From Clostridia bacterium (lineage in GTDB: Bacteria; Bacillota; Clostridia; UBA1381), in the NCBI GenBank assembly GCA_900751685.1, contig CAADSR010000391.1, positions 1-18,738 on the forward strand: 18,738 nt of DNA. Reading direction: 5' to 3'. Both the position numbers and the translations under genes were made by a program. This document shows positions 1 to 7,400 of the stretch, in pieces (positions within the stretch are counted from its first letter, which is position 1; each line of letters opens with the position of its first letter). The notes under the pieces were generated by a model. That model saw only the letters and a program-made list of their open reading frames with translations, had not been told where the DNA came from and made no database searches.

Positions 1-26
1 CATATTTTTTTTATAAAAAAAATATG
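1..26. repeat. 26-base perfect AT-rich palindrome in the agrB start
   Basis: catatttttttt-ataaaaaaaatatg reads identically on both strands. It encodes the FFYKKNM part of the AgrB-like protein. Low complexity (runs of eight T and eight A) makes it partly expected, but in the message it would form a hairpin right after the start codon region. Confidence 0.5.
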
Positions 27-54
27 CCAGCCTCCTAGACAAACGATGAATCAT
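1..54 (-). CDS. agrB: AgrB-like peptide-processing membrane protease, N-terminal 18 codons (runs off left edge)
   Basis: An ATG at 54 is preceded by a good ribosome site (AGAGGTG, 5 bases upstream) and opens a frame that is still open at position 1. The 18 visible residues are MIHRLSRRLAYFFYKKNM. This start, with basic residues followed by an F-Y-K-K-N element, resembles the N-terminus of AgrB proteases, which cleave and cyclise AgrD-type autoinducer peptides at the membrane. The identity rests mostly on context: it lies immediately downstream of an AgrA-like regulator and an AgrC-like kinase on the same strand, 89 bases after the kinase stop. Those 89 bases hold no convincing agrD, so the signal-peptide gene, if present, should lie beyond the window. 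The sequence shown is too short to confirm the catalytic His and Cys. Confidence 0.55.
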   Translation of the reverse strand, partial: MIHRLSRRLAYFFYKKNM

Positions 55-143
55 GTTATCACCTCTTGTTTACGAGTCTAGCATATTCAATTTAGGGTTT
101 CAATATCTCCTCCGCGAATGTCTTTTCATTGGCGCAAACACAT

Positions 144-482
144 TTATTTTCCTATATTTTTCATTAAAATATTGAGGATAAATGTATTATCTTCTTGTTT
201 TATAGCAGTTGTCCCTCCGTATTTTTTAACAGTCGTTTTAATACTTGTAAGGCCAAAGCCATGATTTGCTTTATCCTTTTTCGTTGTGCTCAGATTCTCT
301 AAAAGGTTCTCCGGTTTCATAGGATTTGAAATGCTCACACAGATATTATCGTCCTTCTGTCGGATATTGACCGAAACATAACGCTGCTCCAGATCCCGGC
401 AGGCTTCAATAGCATTATCGATCGCATTGGAGAAAATAGCACAAATGGCTACGGGATCCAGCCGGATCTCATCCGTCAACAC
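144..482 (-). CDS. AgrC-like kinase, C-terminal piece: GHKL ATPase domain
   Basis: This piece of 112 residues from a possible GTG at 482 is the GHKL (HATPase_c_5 type) catalytic domain. The N box reads FSNAIDNAIEAC, and the G-box region reads HGFGLTSIKTTVKKYGG. It is in the same frame as the upstream piece and separated from it only by TAG and ten sense codons. There is no good ribosome site close to the GTG; the nearest purine-rich run is about 20 bases upstream. Independent translation is therefore doubtful, and it is more likely the severed end of the kinase. Restart or amber read-through could in principle supply it. Confidence 0.6.
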   Translation of the reverse strand: MLTDEIRLDPVAICAIFSNAIDNAIEACRDLEQRYVSVNIRQKDDNICVSISNPMKPENLLENLSTTKKDKANHGFGLTSIKTTVKKYGGTTAIKQEDNTFILNILMKNIGK

Positions 483-512
483 GACTTTAACCCGGTACTT
501 TACCCCTGCTTT

Positions 513-515
513 CTA
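513..515 (-). other. In-frame amber stop inside the sensor kinase
   Basis: On the plus strand these bases are cta, so the minus-strand codon is TAG. The downstream codons translate in the same frame as KAGVKYRVKV and run without a break into the ATPase domain that ends at 144. GAG, AAG and CAG each differ from TAG by one base, and charged or polar residues are usual at this linker position. Confidence 0.85.
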
Positions 516-1439
516 CGCTTTTCTTGCCTCGATATTCAAAACGGAATCAAGCGCCGCGTTCTTCGTATAAATGATGGATGAGATATCCTCCACCGTAGAC
601 TTTATGAGCTCTAAATGCTTTTGCGCGATCTCTGTCTTATTCTGGTTTATCATGTCTTCAATAGAGAAAATATGATTTTGTAAATCGTGCTTGATCGTGC
701 GCAATTCTTTTTCGTTATCCGCTAGAATTTTATAGTTTTCTTCTGTTTTCGCGGCAAGCTCTTCCATGATCCCTAGCCTTAATTGGCTGGAATAGCTTTC
801 AAAAAAGTTAAAGACCTCAAGGTTGATATAAATCAGGGCCAGCACCGGGAGGACAATCAGCACAAGGTTGACCTGCTGTGCCTGCACTAAAAGAATATCA
901 AGGCAAATCAATACAATGTAGCTAAATAAAGGGCAAAGCACGATAAAAATCCAATAGTTCCAGGGCAAGTGTTTGACTTTAATATTATAAAGCCTTACGA
1001 CTAATCCTGACGCACAAAGCATACCGAAATCTGTCATACACATACCAAGGACCCTTGTAAATTCAAATTCTCCTGCCACTCCATAGACCTTATCAAAAAC
1101 AAAGCTTAAAATGGCAGTTGTCAAAGTATCCACCAAAATAACAAGCAGTAAATAAATCGCCGTAGCAAAGATCCTATTTGTCCAACTCGTCTTAAATAAA
1201 ACTGTAGAAAGCCCAAATAACAAAATTGCTGTCGTTACAAAATTCAGATATACCTCAAGATGCATTGAACTGGTGATGCTTAACACAACCACACCGCCAA
1301 ATGCGATCAGACCCCAGAGCCACTTTGGGCGATAGACCTTCTTCTCAAAAATTCTTGAAAAATAAAACAATATAATCGCGATCTCTACAATTACATTTGT
1401 GATTTCAATAATATTTTCTCTACTCAGTAATTCTAACAT
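513..1439 (-). CDS. AgrC-like kinase, N-terminal piece: membrane sensor plus phosphoacceptor helix
   Basis: This piece of 308 residues holds the polytopic membrane sensor (hydrophobic stretches near residues 10-28, 42-58, 62-82, 88-115, 132-150, 162-186, 190-207). A charged coiled coil (about 215-248) and the DHp region follow, with His251 in KHDLQNH as the expected phosphorylation site. The tail NAALDSVLNIEARKA matches the conserved N-x-x-L-D-x-x-L-N stretch that normally leads into the GHKL ATPase domain, but the frame ends there at TAG. Alone it could bind signal and dimerise but not autophosphorylate. The start is ATG at 1439 with AAGGGG nine bases upstream, which suits AgrA-AgrC co-transcription. 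Confidence 0.7.
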   Translation of the reverse strand: MLELLSRENIIEITNVIVEIAIILFYFSRIFEKKVYRPKWLWGLIAFGGVVVLSITSSMHLEVYLNFVTTAILLFGLSTVLFKTSWTNRIFATAIYLLLVILVDTLTTAILSFVFDKVYGVAGEFEFTRVLGMCMTDFGMLCASGLVVRLYNIKVKHLPWNYWIFIVLCPLFSYIVLICLDILLVQAQQVNLVLIVLPVLALIYINLEVFNFFESYSSQLRLGIMEELAAKTEENYKILADNEKELRTIKHDLQNHIFSIEDMINQNKTEIAQKHLELIKSTVEDISSIIYTKNAALDSVLNIEARKA

Positions 1440-1459
1440 TGATATTCCCCTTTTTATGT

Positions 1460-2149
1460 TTAATTAAAATCTACTCTAAAATTAACATACTCGTCCTTTG
1501 CACTTTCCTTATACTTTCTTCCAATGGGAATCTGTTTCCCATCCTTCAGGCAAAAGGAATTCCCCTCCAGTGTATCTACAAAATGCAGATTAATCAAATA
1601 GCTCCTATGACAGCGCACAAACCCATATTCCTTAAACTGCGGCTCTATATCCTGCAATTTTGCGGTCCAGCTGTATTCCTGCCGTTCATCAGTAAACGCT
1701 GAGACTACATGGTTATGCGCCTCAAGATATTGGATCTCCGAATAAAAAAGTGAGGCCTTTTTTCCCTTATAGGAGAAATCGATCTTCTTATTTTTCCGAT
1801 AAAATTCATCAAAAGCAGCATTGATATCTCTTTGGATTGCAGCATTATCGTCGCTTTTTAATATGTACCGGAACGCCCTATAACGGTAGCCCTGCAAAAC
1901 AAATTCAAAATGACTTGTTACAAAAACCAAAATACAGGTCTTATTTTTTAGAAGAAGCTTCTCTGCGATCTCAAATCCCTCATTGATCCCTTCCATGTCA
2001 ATATCCAAAAATACAATGTCGAATTTTATATTGCTCTCAAGTAAATCCTTCCCCCTTAAAAATTCATATACTTGCGCGTCTTTACCCTTGATTCTTGCTT
2101 TGATACGGTCAATATAGACCTGCTCATCATCGCAAACGGCAACGTTCAT
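1460..2149 (-). CDS. AgrA-like response regulator (receiver plus LytTR DNA-binding domain)
   Basis: This 229-residue protein begins with a CheY-like receiver (about 1-115). Asp7 and Asp8 form the acidic pocket, Asp49 in FLDID is the expected phosphoacceptor, and Thr78 and Lys98 are the conserved switch residues. A LytTR DNA-binding domain follows (about 122-226), with the family's typical YLEAHNH and FVRCHRSYLIN elements. Length and domain order are normal for AgrA/ComE-type regulators, which are phosphorylated by AgrC-type kinases and usually activate their own operon. The start is ATG at 2149 with GGGAGGAAGG just upstream. It is the first gene of the operon, with the kinase 20 bases downstream and the AgrB-like gene after that. 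The partner kinase carries a nonsense codon, so the regulator may lack its normal phosphate donor in this strain. Confidence 0.93.
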   Translation of the reverse strand: MNVAVCDDEQVYIDRIKARIKGKDAQVYEFLRGKDLLESNIKFDIVFLDIDMEGINEGFEIAEKLLLKNKTCILVFVTSHFEFVLQGYRYRAFRYILKSDDNAAIQRDINAAFDEFYRKNKKIDFSYKGKKASLFYSEIQYLEAHNHVVSAFTDERQEYSWTAKLQDIEPQFKEYGFVRCHRSYLINLHFVDTLEGNSFCLKDGKQIPIGRKYKESAKDEYVNFRVDFN

Positions 2150-2184
2150 ATATTCCTTCCTCCCTAAATTTTTCTTGTTCCTTT

Positions 2185-2212
2185 ATTATAACACAAATCG
2201 TCAGAAAAGCAA
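2185..2212 (-). promoter_or_regulatory. Probable sigma-A promoter of the agr-like operon, with extended -10
   Basis: Read on the minus strand, TTGCTT (2212-2207) is followed after 16 bases by TATAAT (2190-2185), with TG one base before it (TGTTATAAT), which is an extended -10. Transcription would start near 2178, about 30 bases before the regulator ATG. The region upstream is very AT-rich and holds a TAGTA-N7-TACTA inverted repeat at 2240-2256 that could bind a regulator. No known LytTR site was recognised. Confidence 0.7.
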
Positions 2213-2335
2213 ATTTATAAACAGGCTTTTTCTACATTTTAGTAAAATAAATACTATTTATTATTTTCTTCTCAAAAGATGTTTTTTTTATTCTATATGG
2301 TTATTTTTTACACTCCATGATTTTCTTGAAAACGC

Positions 2336-2378
2336 AAAGCCGGAATCAAAATACCACAAATATTCTGGTTCCGGCTTT
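2336..2378 (-). terminator. Hairpin terminator after the diguanylate cyclase gene
   Basis: The arms aaagccggaa (2336-2345) and ttccggcttt (2369-2378) are perfect complements around a 23-base loop. The hairpin lies 37 bases past the stop of the minus-strand GGDEF gene and before the agr promoter. On the minus strand the stem is followed by TTTGCGTTTT, an imperfect U tract. The structure is also U-rich on the plus side, but no plus-strand gene ends here. Confidence 0.6.
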
Positions 2379-2414
2379 TCTCCAGTCTAGCGCAACCAAA
2401 GCTATTTTCTTTCC

Positions 2415-5099
2415 CTAACGCTCACACTGGCCTTCTTCTATCAAAGAGCAGGAAACAAGATATGCCTCCGCTTCTCCGGCCCAAGGAATGGCGGTTGCCT
2501 TCGTCATTATATTTTTCTTTAACCTTTTGTCATAAATGAAACTATCTGCTTGTGTATCCCCCGCTTCAAGTTTTTTGACGGGGCAGTGCTTACAAACGGC
2601 TTCTGACTTAAAAAATGCTCTATAACAGGGGATCTGTTTCTGTATTTTTGGCACAATAGATTTTATCCGCCGGTTTATATAAAGCAACTCAAACGAACCT
2701 TTTTGAATGACATAGATCCCATTTTCCTGATGATCTAAAATCATCTCCAGGCTTTTCATGGTTTGAGCGATTCGGATCTGGGCGCGTTTTTTAAGCAAAA
2801 AGATACTTACCATTTCTGCTACCATCGTCAGGCTGTTGATCTGGGCCTGGGTCCAGATCCGGTTTTTCCGGCAGTCATCAAATCCTACAAACCCGCAATT
2901 CTTTCCATTATCCTGGATCGTGCATTGCAGCACCGATTTTATTCCCTGCGGCTGCAAGGTCTCTTTTGTGCCAGGGCTCAGCAATTGGATGTCGCGGCAA
3001 TAGAAAATGCCGTCCTCATCAAAATTATCATAATAATAATCGGCCTGGTCATACTCAAAATGCTGCAAGGCATCTATTTGGGGTTCTATTCCCTTATTAC
3101 ACCATTCAAATGTATTCTTACAATACCTTCCATCCTCAGAATCTTCAAAGATATAAACACGGCTCACATCAAACTGCCGCCCGATGATCTCCATGATCTG
3201 TGGGATCACTGTTTCAATATCTACGGATTGATAGAGGACATGGAACACATACTCTGCCAATTTGTTGTTTAAAACACCGGTCTCTTTTTCCGAATCTATC
3301 TTTTGCCCAACCTTACTGGACTGGTCCAGGCCAAGAAAGCTTAGCCGCGGGGTATCGGGAGAATAAACCGCATATGTGTTTTTTCCTTTGGTTTTTGCCT
3401 GATACAGTGCAATATCCGCATTTTTATACAGCGTAATATAATCTCTCCCATGCTCCGGCACCAAGGCAATGCCAATGCTGCAGGAAATGTGCTCGTCAGA
3501 GAACATCGCCCCAAAGGCCTCAAGCACCCTTTTGGCGTTTTCTTCAATACTGGAAAAATCCCCCGTGTCACATAAAACCACCAGGAACTCATCCCCGCCG
3601 ATCCGCCCGATATAATCCCCGTCAGAAAACAGCTCCTGCAAGATCCCTGCAATATCGGATAGCATTACATCGCCGCCTAAATGCCCATAGATATCATTGA
3701 CTGCTTTAAAATTATCAACATCGATGATCAGAAATGCGCTCTTTTCATGCACATTCATATTTGCAAGATACTGTTCCACCATAAAACGGACCGTACTTTT
3801 ATTATAAAGCCCTGTGAGCCCGTCCCGCTGGGCCTGCTGCTGCATTTTTTGTTCCTGGCGTTTCTGGGCATCAATATCCATGATGACACCAACCGCTTTT
3901 GCCGGCTGGTCCGCATTGTTTTTTTGCAGGGTCGCCCGGATCTTGCACCAAATATAGGCCCCGTCCCCTTTTAGGATCCGGAATTCTGTTTCTGAATAAG
4001 GGCATCCGGCGGCAGTGTTCTCCATGATCTCAACAAATACCGGGATATCATTCGGATGGATATGGGATTTTTTAGGAATATCCTTACTGATATTTTCTGT
4101 GATGGGGGCATATCCAAATTTTTTCTCCCAATTTGCTGAAAACATCAACGTATCCTTTGCAATGTCCCATTCAAAAATAATATCCTGGCTTTGATCCATA
4201 ATGATTTGATGCCGCTCCAGGCTGAGCCGCAATTCCTCCTGCGCCCGTTTAGAGTCTGTAATATCTGTTAGGATGCAATAAAATACACTGTCACCACTAT
4301 CCCTGTACACCAGCTGGCCATGGTCTAAGATATCAATAAGCCTTCCATCTTTATGCCGTATCCTATATTCAATTTGTTTCGTTGTCCCTTTTTGGAGCTG
4401 GTGGTGTACCTGTGCCCAAGTGGCTTCCAGATCTTCCGGATAAATCAGCTTGCTGAAATGGTTGTGAAATTTTTGTTCCAGCTCTTCGCGCGTATACCCG
4501 GTCATCCTTAAAAATCCCTGGCTATATTCCAGCAAATTCAATTCCGTTGTACAATCACAGCACATGACCCCGCCCGGGATATTATCCATCAACGCCTGTA
4601 TATCCTGGCTCTGCACCCGTAATTCTTCAGATTGTTTTTGAACTAAAATCCGCAGGGTCTGGGCATCCTGGTTTTCAAAATGCCGCGGCAACATATGCGG
4701 GGACTGTTCTGCTTCAGGGACCGATAAATGAATCTGCTTTATATAAAACCGCTCTTGCTTCCAGCGGCAAATGATAGATGCACGAACCTCCAGCTCTAAC
4801 AATTCCAAATCACTTATCCGCTCCCGGACTTTTAAACGGCCTTCCACGCCATAAACGCCCTCTCCAAGCACGCATACCCGGTACTGGTCCCCTGCAATCA
4901 AATAACAAGCCGTCCGGTCCTCTGTGCAAAGCATCTCCCGGACCGCTTCCAGGCCATAACAAATTCCTGTTTGACCCGTACCGGTCCAACTGATATCCTG
5001 GTCAAGGCTTTCCACAACTGCAGGGATATCCCTCTGCTCAAAATAGGCCCTATTAAAGTTTTTAACAAATTCCAGACAGCCTTTCTCCAGAATATCCAT
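2415..5099 (-). CDS. Multidomain diguanylate cyclase: NTF2-like, PAS, PAS, GGDEF, GAF, Cys-containing PAS
   Basis: This 894-residue soluble signalling protein should make cyclic di-GMP from two GTP. In order there is an NTF2/SnoaL-like domain (about 1-130), a short coiled coil (145-168), PAS (170-290), PAS with PAC (295-425), GGDEF (435-595), GAF (620-780) and a last PAS-like segment (785-894). The active-site motif reads GGDEF intact, preceded by DGLTGLYNK and DVDNFKAVND. The last segment contains CYRAFF and C-K-H-C-P, a possible metal or redox site. There is no EAL or HD-GYP domain and no membrane segment, so the input is probably a cytoplasmic ligand or redox cue. The frame extends to an ATG at 5153, but that codon lies at the predicted transcription start. 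The ATG at 5099 has a proper ribosome site (AAAGGTGGG) and is preferred. The gene stands alone between its own promoter and terminator. Confidence 0.9.
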   Translation of the reverse strand: MDILEKGCLEFVKNFNRAYFEQRDIPAVVESLDQDISWTGTGQTGICYGLEAVREMLCTEDRTACYLIAGDQYRVCVLGEGVYGVEGRLKVRERISDLELLELEVRASIICRWKQERFYIKQIHLSVPEAEQSPHMLPRHFENQDAQTLRILVQKQSEELRVQSQDIQALMDNIPGGVMCCDCTTELNLLEYSQGFLRMTGYTREELEQKFHNHFSKLIYPEDLEATWAQVHHQLQKGTTKQIEYRIRHKDGRLIDILDHGQLVYRDSGDSVFYCILTDITDSKRAQEELRLSLERHQIIMDQSQDIIFEWDIAKDTLMFSANWEKKFGYAPITENISKDIPKKSHIHPNDIPVFVEIMENTAAGCPYSETEFRILKGDGAYIWCKIRATLQKNNADQPAKAVGVIMDIDAQKRQEQKMQQQAQRDGLTGLYNKSTVRFMVEQYLANMNVHEKSAFLIIDVDNFKAVNDIYGHLGGDVMLSDIAGILQELFSDGDYIGRIGGDEFLVVLCDTGDFSSIEENAKRVLEAFGAMFSDEHISCSIGIALVPEHGRDYITLYKNADIALYQAKTKGKNTYAVYSPDTPRLSFLGLDQSSKVGQKIDSEKETGVLNNKLAEYVFHVLYQSVDIETVIPQIMEIIGRQFDVSRVYIFEDSEDGRYCKNTFEWCNKGIEPQIDALQHFEYDQADYYYDNFDEDGIFYCRDIQLLSPGTKETLQPQGIKSVLQCTIQDNGKNCGFVGFDDCRKNRIWTQAQINSLTMVAEMVSIFLLKKRAQIRIAQTMKSLEMILDHQENGIYVIQKGSFELLYINRRIKSIVPKIQKQIPCYRAFFKSEAVCKHCPVKKLEAGDTQADSFIYDKRLKKNIMTKATAIPWAGEAEAYLVSCSLIEEGQCER

Positions 5100-5154
5100 A
5101 TTACCCACCTTTTTATAAATACAAAACAACCTTTTTATTTCTTCATGTCCCATT

Positions 5155-5183
5155 ATTCTATATTATTTGCCACAAAAAATCAA
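5155..5183 (-). promoter_or_regulatory. Probable sigma-A promoter of the diguanylate cyclase gene
   Basis: On the minus strand TTGATT (5183-5178), a 17-base spacer and TAGAAT (5160-5155) fit a housekeeping promoter. Transcription would begin near 5148. This places the upstream ATG at 5153 outside the message and supports translation from 5099. Confidence 0.65.
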
Positions 5184-5287
5184 CTTTATTTTATCCATTT
5201 TTACAAGATAGTGTTAAATTCAATATAAAACAGGGTGAAATATTGAAATATCTTTTCAATCATGGTTCCAGCCGGTCAAACCACTAT

Positions 5288-6457
5288 TTACTGGTAAGAG
5301 TCCTTGTAGATTTTCAATACTTCTGTATCTGGCAGCGGGACAGGGTCGACTTCAAACAACCCGCCCATGGTCTGGCGCGCATTTTCCACATACTTTGAAA
5401 GCTCCTCTTCCTTCATCCCATAATGGCTCATTTGGATCTGGTCCACACCACACGCCTTTTGCAGGTCCCGCAAGGCTTCCACAAAATCCATTGGTGTGGT
5501 GGCAGTTTCTTTTCCTAACGCCTTCGCCATCTGTATCATCCTCTGCCGGCAAGGCTCTTTCTGGGCAAAGTATGTGTAATATGCATTGCTGATCGAAATG
5601 AGCGCTGCTCCATGCTCAAACTCCGGATGATATGCACTGATTGCATGAGCCAGGCTATGCTCTGAAATACAGCCTGACAGGGATTCTACCATCCCGGCTA
5701 ACGTATTCGCCAACGCCACGTCCGTGCGCGCCTGCATATCCTGTCCATTCTCAACGGCAGCGGCAAGGCTTTTTCCAATCAGCTCTATAGCTTTTAGCGC
5801 AAACATATCACTGATGGCAGATGCTGTGCTGTTCAAATAGCCCTCTGTGCTATGGAACAATGCGTCAAATCCCTGATACGCTGTTAATTTGGATGGAACG
5901 GTCACCATTAGCTCCGGGTCCACGACCGACAATACCGGGAAGGTCTTATCATATCCTGCGCCGATCTTTTCATTCGTTTCTGTTTTTGTCGTTACGGTCC
6001 ATGGATCAGCCTCGGTGCCAGTGCCAGCAGTAGTCGTTACCGCTACGACCGGCAGGGGATCATTGGGCACAGGCAGCCCTTTCCCACTTCCTCCTTCTAC
6101 ATAATCCCAGTAATCACCCTCGTTTGTTGCCATGATAGCAATTGCCTTTGCGGCATCAATGCTGCTTCCGCCTCCAAGGCCTATTACAAAGTCAGCTCCT
6201 TCTTGCTTTGCCAATGCCCCGCCTTCCATGACATGCTCCTTAATGGGATTTGGAAGGATCTTATCAAACAAAACATGCTCTGCCCCGCTTTTCTCCAGCT
6301 GCTCTATCAACCGCTGAAGATAGCCGTATTGTTTGACTGATTTTCCTGCCGTTGTGACCACCAGAGCCTTTTTGCCCGGCAATTGCTGCTCATGGAGCTG
6401 CTTTAAAGAACCCGGCCCAAATAAAATACGCGTAGGGATAAAATATTCAAAATTCAT
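5288..6457 (-). CDS. Iron-containing alcohol dehydrogenase
   Basis: This 389-residue group III alcohol dehydrogenase interconverts alcohols and aldehydes or ketones with NAD(P)H. The nucleotide-binding loop GGGSS lies at residues 95-99 and the TTAGTGTEAD element at 142-151. The expected metal ligands are Asp198 and His202 (FDALFH), His267 (SEHSLAH) and His282 (EHGAAL). Length is normal for the family, closest by eye to butanol-dehydrogenase-like enzymes; substrate cannot be read from sequence. The ATG at 6457 is preceded by AAAGGAGAAC. It is the last gene of a cluster and starts 18 bases after an aldo/keto reductase, so the two probably act on related carbonyl compounds. No strong terminator was seen downstream; a weak AT-rich repeat (attgaaa/tttcaat, 5242-5260) lies between it and the next promoter. 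Confidence 0.93.
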   Translation of the reverse strand: MNFEYFIPTRILFGPGSLKQLHEQQLPGKKALVVTTAGKSVKQYGYLQRLIEQLEKSGAEHVLFDKILPNPIKEHVMEGGALAKQEGADFVIGLGGGSSIDAAKAIAIMATNEGDYWDYVEGGSGKGLPVPNDPLPVVAVTTTAGTGTEADPWTVTTKTETNEKIGAGYDKTFPVLSVVDPELMVTVPSKLTAYQGFDALFHSTEGYLNSTASAISDMFALKAIELIGKSLAAAVENGQDMQARTDVALANTLAGMVESLSGCISEHSLAHAISAYHPEFEHGAALISISNAYYTYFAQKEPCRQRMIQMAKALGKETATTPMDFVEALRDLQKACGVDQIQMSHYGMKEEELSKYVENARQTMGGLFEVDPVPLPDTEVLKIYKDSYQ

Positions 6458-6475
6458 TTTGTTCTCCTTTCACTG

Positions 6476-7399
6476 CTAAGGCAATACATTGCCCGCTGCC
6501 CTATAAATATCGTACCACTCCTGCCGTGACAATTGAATTTCAGAAGCTTTGCAAATTTGCTTTAAGCGTTCGGGGTTCATCGTTCCTGAAACAGGCTGGA
6601 TTTTTGCAGGATGCCTTAAGATCCATGCGGTCGCAATGGTGGTATTGGAAACCCCATAATTTGAAGCGATTTGGTCTATGACCCGGTTCAGTTCTGGAAA
6701 CTTGCTGCTTCCCAAAAACACACCCTCAAAAAAACCATATTGAAACGGTGACCAAGCCTGGACCGTAATATCTTCCAAACGGCAAAAATCCAATATACTC
6801 CCGTCACGGCACACTGCGGATTCATTTTCCATATTCACATTGATGCCATTGGAAATCATATTTGCATTTGTGATGCTTAATTGCAGCTGGTTTGCTGCCA
6901 CCGGGACATGAAGATATTTTTGAAGCAAACGGATCTGCATCGGGTTCTGGTTGGAAACGCCAAAATAGCGTACCTTCCCTGAGACTTCCAATAAATCAAA
7001 GGCTTCCGCCACCTCCTCCGGCTCTACCAACGCATCCGGCCGGTGTAGCAGCAATATATCAAGATAATCTGTTTTAAGCCGCTTTAATATACCGTCTACA
7101 GAGTTTAAAATATGCTCTTTTGAAAAATCAAACATCTGCGGGTCTCTACGGATACCACACTTCGATTGGAGGATAATTTTCTCACGCACAGAACTATTCA
7201 TATGAACCGCTTCAGAGAATATTTCCTCGCATTCCCCATTTCCGTAAATATCAGCATGGTCAAAAAAATTGGCGCCCTCCTCCAGGGCTGTTTTTACAAA
7301 ATACTCTGCCTCTTGTTTTCCCAGCTTGTTCATCCGCATACATCCTACCGCGACCACTGGCACATCAAGATCCGTTGCTCCTAATTTGATCGTCCTCAT
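6476..7399 (-). CDS. Aldo/keto reductase, YdhF-like
   Basis: This 307-residue NADPH-dependent carbonyl reductase has the (beta/alpha)8 fold of the aldo/keto reductase superfamily. The catalytic tetrad is complete: Asp47 (FFDHAD), Tyr52 (IYG), Lys80 (SKCG) and His119 (LLHRPD). Other family marks are GKVRYFGVSNQ and the C-terminal phosphate-binding stretch around PVSGTMNPERL. The overall pattern is closest to E. coli YdhF-type oxidoreductases. The ATG at 7399 lies one base after the TGA of the acetyltransferase gene, with its ribosome site (AAGGGAAG) inside that gene's last codons, so the two are translationally coupled. Its physiological substrate is unknown; the neighbouring alcohol dehydrogenase suggests aldehyde or ketone handling. 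Confidence 0.92.
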   Translation of the reverse strand: MRTIKLGATDLDVPVVAVGCMRMNKLGKQEAEYFVKTALEEGANFFDHADIYGNGECEEIFSEAVHMNSSVREKIILQSKCGIRRDPQMFDFSKEHILNSVDGILKRLKTDYLDILLLHRPDALVEPEEVAEAFDLLEVSGKVRYFGVSNQNPMQIRLLQKYLHVPVAANQLQLSITNANMISNGINVNMENESAVCRDGSILDFCRLEDITVQAWSPFQYGFFEGVFLGSSKFPELNRVIDQIASNYGVSNTTIATAWILRHPAKIQPVSGTMNPERLKQICKASEIQLSRQEWYDIYRAAGNVLP

Positions 7400-7400
7400 C

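Larger units (their letters stand above)
144..1439 (-). pseudogene. AgrC-like sensor histidine kinase interrupted by an in-frame TAG codon (whole locus)
   Basis: Read as one unit this is a complete AgrC/GHKL-type quorum-sensing kinase of 431 codons: six or seven hydrophobic segments (about residues 10-210), a coiled-coil linker, the dimerisation/phosphoacceptor helix (KHDLQNH, His251) and a C-terminal ATPase domain. The amber codon at 515-513 is codon 309. The frame does not shift: ten sense codons (KAGVKYRVKV) follow the TAG and lead directly into the ATPase portion, and the sequence on both sides is typical of the family. The gene therefore looks like an intact kinase with one nonsense mutation, or with one sequencing error. 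It starts 20 bases after the response-regulator stop with an AAGGGG ribosome site. Whether it is functional cannot be told from sequence; the two open pieces are listed separately. Confidence 0.75.

Noticed and set aside
55..143. An agrD-like signal peptide gene between kinase and AgrB
   Set aside because: All frames here are broken within about ten codons, and none has the acidic tail expected of AgrD.
513..515. Pyrrolysine or programmed read-through at the kinase TAG
   Set aside because: No supporting element or suppressor gene is visible, and the position is a linker residue with no need for a special amino acid; a nonsense mutation or sequencing error is simpler.
2763..3436. Several plus-strand frames of 70-170 codons opposite the diguanylate cyclase gene
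   Set aside because: They lie wholly within a long, well-supported gene on the other strand, lack recognisable domains and are explained as shadow frames.
5100..5153. N-terminal extension of the diguanylate cyclase to ATG 5153
   Set aside because: No ribosome site, and the codon lies at or before the predicted transcription start; ATG 5099 has AAAGGTGGG.
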